This document shows positions 57,745 to 64,000 of a stretch of 64,000 bases of DNA, piece after piece. Each line of letters begins with the position of its first letter. The stretch's first letter is position 1. Position numbers and translations under genes: made by a program. The notes below the pieces were generated by a model. The model was not told the origin of the DNA and made no database searches. It saw only the letters and a list, made by a program, of their open reading frames with translations. The stretch comes from Chrysoperla carnea (Eukaryota; Arthropoda; Insecta; Neuroptera; Chrysopidae), in NCBI RefSeq assembly GCF_905475395.1, contig NC_058338.1, positions 91,249,435 through 91,313,434 on the forward strand. The letters are read 5' to 3'.

Positions 57745-58192
57745 TTTAATATTTTTAATTCACCGCCCGTTATAGTAAACAATATAAAACTGTTTAAAAA
57801 TGCTGTAATTAAGTATGAAAAAATATTTAAAATAGAGAATAATTTGGAGATGTTTAAAAGCAGTCCTTTTGGCACTTTCTGTTGATGATGTATTAATATG
57901 TGAGCTGTCAGTTGGTGACAGTTTAATGTACTGTTTACTACAGGTGTAATACTATACAAAATATAAGTAATTAATACCATACAGTATGTCAACAAGTCTA
58001 ACAAGCCACATACTATGACGTCACGCCCGTTTTAGAAATTTGAATTTCTTTCACTGAATTTATATTTTAATTAATTTTAAGTAATTAAAAAGATATTATT
58101 TAGTAAAATAATGGTTTAGTCAAATGTCCAGCTAATACGGTTACGGAAAAAAATATTTAAACCAAATTTAAATTTCATGAATATTCCCTATT
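57745..58192 (+). repeat. Dispersed repeat family A, copy 3
   Basis: It carries TTAAAAATGCTGTA, CTGTTGATGA, CATACAGTATGTCAACAA and the common end ATGAATATTCCCTATT. It is internally shorter than copy 2: the segment around 1610-1740 there is missing. Confidence 0.75.
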
Positions 58193-58449
58193 AATGCTGC
58201 CTTAAATATTGCCTTGGTACTCATACATCCTTAAATAGCCTCCACCCCCCATTTTAAAAATTTCCAGCAGTCATGATGTTTTTTTTCATTAATATAACAA
58301 ATTATCGCACAAACGACGTAAAATCTAAATCTTGCGTTAATTTTGGGACAGGAGGCTTTACTCAGCGATTTAATTTCATTTTGATAACTTGTGCGCGAAA
58401 ATTGTTAATTTTACCTATGTACTGGGTAACTTTTTATAGTATTAAGTAC

Positions 58450-58876
58450 CTAAATTGGGATTTTGAACCAAATTTTTTTTTTGACAAAAATGGAAAGATA
58501 ATATATATAAATTTTATAACAAAACTGTTTTTATTTTTTCAAAATAATTTTAATGTTACAGACATTTTTAAAAGAACTTTTCAAAAGAGAAACGAAAACG
58601 CCTCAAAAAAAATCTTCGTAAAACACCATTGTGACGTAATAATGTTAATTGAATAGTATACACTGTATATAATTATTAATTAACATTATGACGAACTTTT
58701 ACGAACATTTTTTTTTTGCTAGGCTTTTTTGTTTCTCTTTTGAAAAGTTCTTTTAAAACTGTCTGTAATTTATTGCAAAAAATAAAAACAGTTTTGTTAT
58801 AAAACTTATATATGATCTTTCCATTTTTGTCAAAAAAAAAGGAACATTTTTTTTTTTCAAAATCCCCATTTATGGA
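58450..58876. mobile_element. Foldback element, ~190-bp arms
   Basis: GGGATTTTGAA..TTTTTTGACAAAAATGGAAAG on the left is complementary to CTTTCCATTTTTGTCAAAAA..TTTCAAAATCCCC on the right. Inner landmarks are AACAAAACTGTTTTTATTTT and AAAGAACTTTTCAAAAGAGA with their complements. The loop is about 40 bp (ATTGAATAGTATACACTG..). A 127-codon frame lying over it is not a gene. Confidence 0.75.
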
Positions 58877-59336
58877 TAACCATACTCATTTTATTATAAT
58901 TGTTATCTAATTTTAGTAAACAAAAAACTATATTTTTATATAATTTAGTTAAAATAAGAATTTGTTAAAAAAATTGACTGATAGAATTTATCAGAATTAC
59001 AAAAACAAAATAGCACAAAATTTTATGATGCTATTCGAAAATATTATGGAAATAATTGCGAATTCGAATGAAAAAAAGGTATCGCCTGTATGTAATAAAT
59101 CGGGCGCTTATAGAACAAATAGATGCAGTCGGTCGTTTTGAATACTTAAAATAGAGATAGAATACAGTTAGCTCTTTTAAATATTCTAAATAGAGATGGT
59201 TCTCAACGAAAGCGAAATCTATGCGGTTATATGTGTTACATAACTCAGGAGGTTAAAAATACACCATGTTCATAACTCTGCTATTGCTTGTAAGTAATCC
59301 TGGTGGAAAAAAAATTTGGGGAAAAAAATAAGTATT

Positions 59337-59503
59337 AGAAACTCTGAAAAAGCCTTAGGAATTCTCAATAACTTTGAATTTCTCAACGTTTTTGGGCTAT
59401 GTAATTCAGACTTAATAAGTCTGGATAACTTTGTGTTAGACAGTCCAACAACGTTGGGAAATGTTGAGTTATTCAGAGTTCCTAAGACTTTTTCAGAGTT
59501 TCT
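59337..59503. repeat. Inverted repeat, ~55-bp arms
   Basis: AGAAACTCTGAAAAAGCCTT pairs with AAGACTTTTTCAGAGTTTCT, and AATTTCTCAACGTT pairs with AACGTTGGGAAAT. The centre has a small perfect hairpin, CAGACTTAATAAGTCTG. Confidence 0.65.
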
Positions 59504-60210
59504 AGGACTTATTAAGACTTATTCTTTTTTCAATTTTCTTTCCCGGGGAAAGATCAAAAGAGGAAAAACCGAAATTTGTACGAGAAGGGAGGCTACAAAG
59601 TTGATTGACAAAGACTAAAAAAGGGGAAAAGATATATTTTTACGAGAAGGTGCCAAGTTATTTGCCACCATTAAAAAAAATTTAAAAAAATGTAGGGGAA
59701 GGTAAATTTCTATGGGAAGGGCCCCACACAAGAAGGCGCCAAGGTGATTTAAAAAGATTAAAAAAAAGCGAAGTTTGATTTTCGTATTGGAAAATTCTCG
59801 AAAAATTGCTTTGCCTAAGGGCCTTGGCATGGTTTATTCGGCACTGTTGTTAAGAGAGGCAAATTTAGAACGTTTTTTTTAATATTATAAACGCATTCAG
59901 TTTTTTCGTTCGATTTCGGACAAATTTATTAAGTTTGCGGGAAAATATTTGAAGGAAAATTTGTTTATTACTTCATAAATAATAGGTAAATTCTAACTCG
60001 TCGCTCTTTCAAAATTCATTTGAACGAAGGTTTAGCTCCCTGCGTTATATGACGGGTGCATTTCGAACTTCGCCTTAAATCTTTATTTTGAGTATTTAAC
60101 ATGGTAGAATGAATATTCTGCCATTTGTTTTTGTCTGTTGAAATTGCTCGATTAAAAAGTAATTATATTAAAAATCGATTGTAATAAAATAGCCTTATAA
60201 ATGATATACC
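59504..60210. other. Intergenic, nothing recognised
   Basis: No gene, RNA or repeat match within the window is supported. Two overlapping short frames on opposite strands are without homology. Confidence 0.4.
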
Positions 60211-60281
60211 TCTGTGTCACAAAATTTGCACGAATTTACATAGAGTATATATACTAAAATGAGCATTTTTTGTGACACAGA
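60211..60281. mobile_element. 71-bp MITE related to family D
   Basis: It starts TCTGTGTCACAAAA and ends TTTTTTGTGACACAGA. The right half, read inward (GTCACAAAAAATGCTCATTT), matches GTCACAAAAAATGCTCGTTT at the left end of family D copy 2. Confidence 0.65.
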
Positions 60282-60461
60282 ACATAACAGAATTAGATAA
60301 TTTCTTTTTCATTATAATAATAATTATTGTAAAAGTAAAGTGAAAAAAATGGCCTTAAAAAAAATTAAAAAATAAATTTTATAAAAGATTTGTATTTAAT
60401 GTAAAATATTTTTAAAATATATAAAAAATTTTTGTTAAATTAAGATTTTATTTTATTAAAA

Positions 60462-60520
60462 CTAGCTTGACCCGTGCGGAAATCCATATCCATAATCCAC
60501 ACCATACTTTTTACTTTCAT
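60462..60520 (-). repeat. Possible Helitron-type end, antisense
   Basis: ACTAGCTTGACCCGTGCGG reads on the - strand as CCGCACGGGTCAAGCTAG|T, the same CTAG|T style as the end at about 20506. Extent and class are unresolved. Confidence 0.35.
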
Positions 60521-62293
60521 CACGTTTCAGTCTATTCAGAGGTAATTTCTATGGTTATATTAGTGGTCTATTATCACCTTAGATCATCTATTACTAGATT
60601 TGCGCATCGTGTACCAAGTATGTACATTTTTGCTTCATAGACATTAACAAAGACAGCAACACAATATTCAAACAGCTGACAGAGAAACGCAATAAGTCAA
60701 TAACAGATCATGTTATTTAATGCGCATGATCATATTGACGGAAATCAACTGCTTCAGTCAGTAGTAACTGTTTAGTTAATTCTGTGTAAAAGTTCTAAAA
60801 AATGGTCACATATTGTTTTATTTGCGAGGAATATTTTAAAGTAGATATGTTGTTGAGGAAATCGAAATAAAGCCCTTGTGGTTAAATATTTAGAAGTAGT
60901 TTATTGTCAAAAATGTGAGTCTATATATATTAAATAAATGCAGTCAAAGCATTATATAAATAATAATTTGACATACATGCCTAGCGCGTGTAAGTTCATT
61001 GAATTAAGCAATATTTTCAACATATGTATCACAGGTTAATAAAGTTTGTTTATTAAATAATATTTATTCAATGACAATTATTATGTGGCAAGTACGCGCG
61101 AGGATAATATATTGTATACTAAGACATGCGCATTAATAATCATGATCCGTCATTTATTATTCTTCTCAATTATCATCTTGGAGACGTGGTTCTCACTCTG
61201 TTGCCAATTCAGTTAGTACATTTTCATAGATAATATAATAAGGACAAAATACTTCCTATGCCGAGCTATGAGCGCCTGTGGCTGAATTAAGACGCCTATC
61301 TAGGCGGAATGCAGTCATCGTTCGTTGCGTTCTTTGAACTGCACATCAGCTGTCTAAGTGATTGAAAAAGACAAACAAAAGAAAACCTGATGGGCAGTAA
61401 AAAGTACGCAACGACTGAGAGAACTAGACACGTCCAGATAAGCTTTTGTTTTCGTGCTACCCCCTCTGAAAATTTGAGAGGGTACTAACTACAACTACAA
61501 CTATTTAAAATTGTTAATTAAACAAAAAATAGTTAATTTGAAGATTTAACAAACGTTTTTTATGGAAGAACAATTATCAATGAATATTTATTGACTTATA
61601 ATAACACAAATAGATTAAAAATTGCATTTGGGGAGCCAACTTAAAAGTATATTTTAAATTAATTATTTTTAAATAAACAAATCAGTAGCAAACAATTGCT
61701 TATAGTTAACAATCATGTACAAACAATCAACTAACGATATAAGATAAAATTTAAAATTTAAAAAAAAAAAATCGGGAGGCCCAAATTTATTCACTTTCCA
61801 CTTTACAGGCTAGCTGATCCTCGCGTTCTCTATGTATATTTACTGATATAGTCTCTGGTATAAAATTCTATTTCTATGGAAAGACACCTTAATTTTGTTA
61901 AGAAGGAAATAGACGAGAACATAGCAACAGATATGTGTTGGGATATTTTATATTTGTGTGTAAAATGTTGGTGTTTTTTATCACTGCATTCTGTTGCTAT
62001 ACTCAGTTTGAATTGTTATATGTCAATTAATAATTCTTGTCTAAAATATAAATTTGTATTATGTTTTTAACAATAATATAAAATAATGAAACAGTATTAA
62101 TTATTATTAATTATATAATAATAAAAATAAATTGATTAATAATGAATATAAAATCCATATATAATTATAAATTATGTTTGATTTGAATAAAGTACACTTT
62201 TTATTATTCAAAGTATACAACAATTTTCTTTGAATTGCTGGGAAAATAATTTGATGCCTTAAAAAATATAAAATTATTTAAAAAAGAAATACT
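60521..62293. promoter_or_regulatory. Upstream region of the Vav homologue
   Basis: This is about 1.8 kb before the Vav start codon, presumably holding promoter and 5' UTR. A fragment at about 61805-61860 (GCGTTCTCTATGTATATT) resembles one end of the MITE at 1174-1387. A 64-codon frame at 61876 has no homology. No core promoter element is clear. Confidence 0.35.
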
Positions 62294-62515
62294 ATGGCCA
62301 CAGCAAATGTAAATGAATTATGGCGTGAATGTGCAGATTGGTTAACCAGATGTGATGTTTTACGTAGTGATCATAAGGCCAATTGGCCAGAAGCGAATAT
62401 ACATGACTTAGCATATACATTACGTGATGGTGTGTTATTGTGTAATTTATTAAAACAATTAGATCCTGGTTGTATTGACTTTCGGGACGTTAATCAAAAG
62501 CCTCAAATGGCTCAG
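62294..62515 (+). CDS. Vav: Vav guanine-exchange factor, first coding exon (CH domain start)
   Basis: The exon encodes 74 residues and ends in phase 0 at CAG|GTAAG. NELWRECADWLTRCDVL and ALRDGVLLC-like LRDGVLLCNLLKQL match the calponin-homology domain at the start of human VAV1 (ELWRQCTHWLIQC, LRDGVLLCQLLNNL), and VNQKPQMAQ matches VNLRPQMSQ. Vav proteins activate Rho/Rac GTPases downstream of tyrosine kinases, and the CH domain takes part in autoinhibition. The remaining exons lie beyond the right edge. The start is the first in-frame ATG, preceded by AT-rich sequence. Confidence 0.88.
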
Positions 62516-62689
62516 GTAAGTTCAGTCTTGTTATTTGTATAATTCTATCATATTCATTGAAGATGTAATTTCGCTTAAAGAAAATTTTCGAAATTCGTCG
62601 ATGCTTATGGGTTTTTCCTTAAAAGTTAAGGTAATATGGAATGAAGACGCGCTGAGTATACGCTGGACAGACAATTGTGTACGACTTTT

Positions 62690-63290
62690 CTTATCCATAG
62701 TAGCCTCCTCTAGGTCAATATGCGACGGTATTTCAATCGGAAATCTTCGCCCTGCTGAGAGGTGCCCAGACCTGTAACTCGAAAGGTTATGGTGGGTGTG
62801 CATATCAGCATCTTCTCAGATAGTCAGGCCGCTCTTCGGACCCTTGAAGCGTCAAGATTCCAATCAAGGATAGTCTATGAATGCTTCGAGGAGCTGAATT
62901 ACCTGGCATTGAACAACAGAGTCAGGTTGATCTGGGTTCCGGGTCACACTATAGTTAAAGGAAATGAAGCAACAGGCTCGTTGGCACGAGAGGGGTCGTC
63001 TTAAACGGCCTTTTCACCAGAGCCTGTCATTTTCATAGCAAGATGCTCTGTAATTTACCGAATCAAATAATGGCTACCGGAGAAATTGTTGGCTTTCTAT
63101 GTCGCGTCTGGCCTCGACAGAATCTTTTAGCTTCATCTGATTTTTAAAGCGCTTCCTATCCGAAGACGCCTTGTCTTCGGGTGGTAGGTCGTTCTCAAGA
63201 AGGCCACAGAGGATTCTTGGTCTAGGTGCTAGGGACCCACTTGCGGTACCCCTCTTTTGTCTTATTAATATTAATATTTTCCATAGTAGC
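62690..63290 (+). mobile_element. 5'-truncated LINE fragment with RNase H domain (family L), Vav intron 1
   Basis: ATVFQSEIFALLRGAQ near 62720 and, in another frame, ISIFSDSQAALRTLEASRFQ and LIWVPGHTIVKGNEATGSLA to 63000 are typical of the RNase H domain of insect non-LTR retrotransposons (R1/LOA/I/Jockey-type). A stop follows, then a 3' UTR of about 290 bp ending CGGTACCCCTCTTTTG and a (TTA)n-like tail. At least one frameshift lies within the domain. The exact 5' limit is unclear. Confidence 0.8.
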
Positions 63291-63639
63291 CACAAACTGC
63301 AAATCAAATTGGCCAGAAATAATTAAAAGAAAGTAAAAAATACTTTAGGCAATGATTTTTATCCAAATAATCCAAAAACTTTTTATGATCTTTCAATTTT
63401 ACCGATATATCTAATTTTTGGAATTTTATCGTTACGCTTAAAGAAACGATTTTAAGACATTTCCTTAAAATTTTTGTAAGGGTAAAGAAAATCAAAATTC
63501 AAAAAATTTTGAGATTTCGCCTAATCTTACTAAAGATAGAGGGTTCGTATTAGATTTTGAATAATATAGAAAATATTCGATTAATCTTCCAATGAATGAT
63601 TTTTTTCAGTTAAAATTACTTTATACAGGATGCTTTCCA

Positions 63640-63965
63640 ACTTGACATATAATTGAAATTCGAAAAATAAGTTTAATCGAGGAAAGTGCTTCAAACGAAA
63701 AATGTTAGTTTCAAAGGCAAACATCTTATACGGACATTGAATTCGATCTAAACGACAAACGTTAGATGAACGCAAATATTTTTTATTTGAAACATTTTTT
63801 TGTAATCCCAATAGTTTAGATAGAAATTGATAGCAAACATCTTGCTTTTTGCGTGTTTCTTCATTAAATTTGAATAAAAATGGTTTTTATGGAAAACAAA
63901 CCACTTATATTGGATTTATGAGAAATTTTTGTTCGAAGAGTGCCTAGTTTCCGTAGAATTAATTA
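63640..63965 (+). repeat. Dispersed repeat J, copy 2, Vav intron 1
   Basis: It matches 40120-40520 from TTGACAT through GTGCTTCAAACGAAAAATGT to AGTGCCTAGTTTCCG, with an internal stretch of about 70 bp absent here. No ORF. Confidence 0.65.
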
Positions 63966-64000
63966 TACGAAATAATAATTTTGATAAGAAAAAACAATTT

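Noticed and set aside
58273-58656. 127-codon + strand frame
   Set aside because: Most of it is one arm of a foldback element; composition is A/T-driven.
59316-59618. 100-codon + strand frame
   Set aside because: It is mostly within the inverted repeat at 59337-59503, and no protein similarity is recognised.
62535-62777. 80-codon + strand frame in Vav intron 1
   Set aside because: It overlaps the LINE RNase H region in another frame and has no homology.

Overview
The window is AT-rich eukaryotic DNA with spliced genes, GT-AG introns and many small mobile-element relics. Clear homologues of animal XRCC4, Rab1, RRBP1/kinectin and Vav, together with two long C2H2 zinc-finger genes, point to an animal. 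TA-flanked mariner-type elements, foldback elements, LINE tails and the general repeat style suggest an insect. I cannot name the order. No gene for a previously undescribed system is evident; the unusual material is mostly repeat architecture.

Layout: (1) 1-2019, copies of a dispersed repeat (family A) and a hAT-like MITE. (2) 2098-4092, an intronless 19-finger C2H2 gene with a SUMO-motif-rich N terminus, followed at once by a SINE-like insertion and a stray finger remnant. (3) 5701-10872, a five-exon XRCC4 homologue whose introns carry two foldback elements and a mariner-like element. (4) 10873-14000, repeats. (5) 14001-23061, a seven-exon Rab1 gene with a 14-nt coding part in exon 1 and a 5.1-kb intron 2. 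(6) 23062-39342, about 16 kb without a recognisable gene, filled with dispersed repeats, foldbacks, a minisatellite and LINE debris. (7) 39350-52518, a thirteen-exon RRBP1 (p180)/kinectin-type gene of 1235 codons. (8) 52519-55625, foldback and dispersed repeats. (9) 55626-57479, a second intronless C2H2 gene. (10) 57480-62293, repeats including another copy of family A. (11) 62294-62515, first coding exon of a Vav homologue that runs past the window edge; its intron holds a LINE fragment with an RNase H domain.

All six genes lie on the + strand. They do not form a pathway: XRCC4 is a DNA end-joining scaffold, Rab1 an ER-to-Golgi GTPase, RRBP1 a rough-ER membrane protein, Vav a Rho-family exchange factor, and the two zinc-finger proteins are presumed nuclear DNA-binding regulators. 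Exon boundaries were placed by eye using homology, reading phase and splice consensus; every assigned exon set keeps an open frame. No virus-like elements, tRNA, rRNA or CRISPR arrays were recognised.
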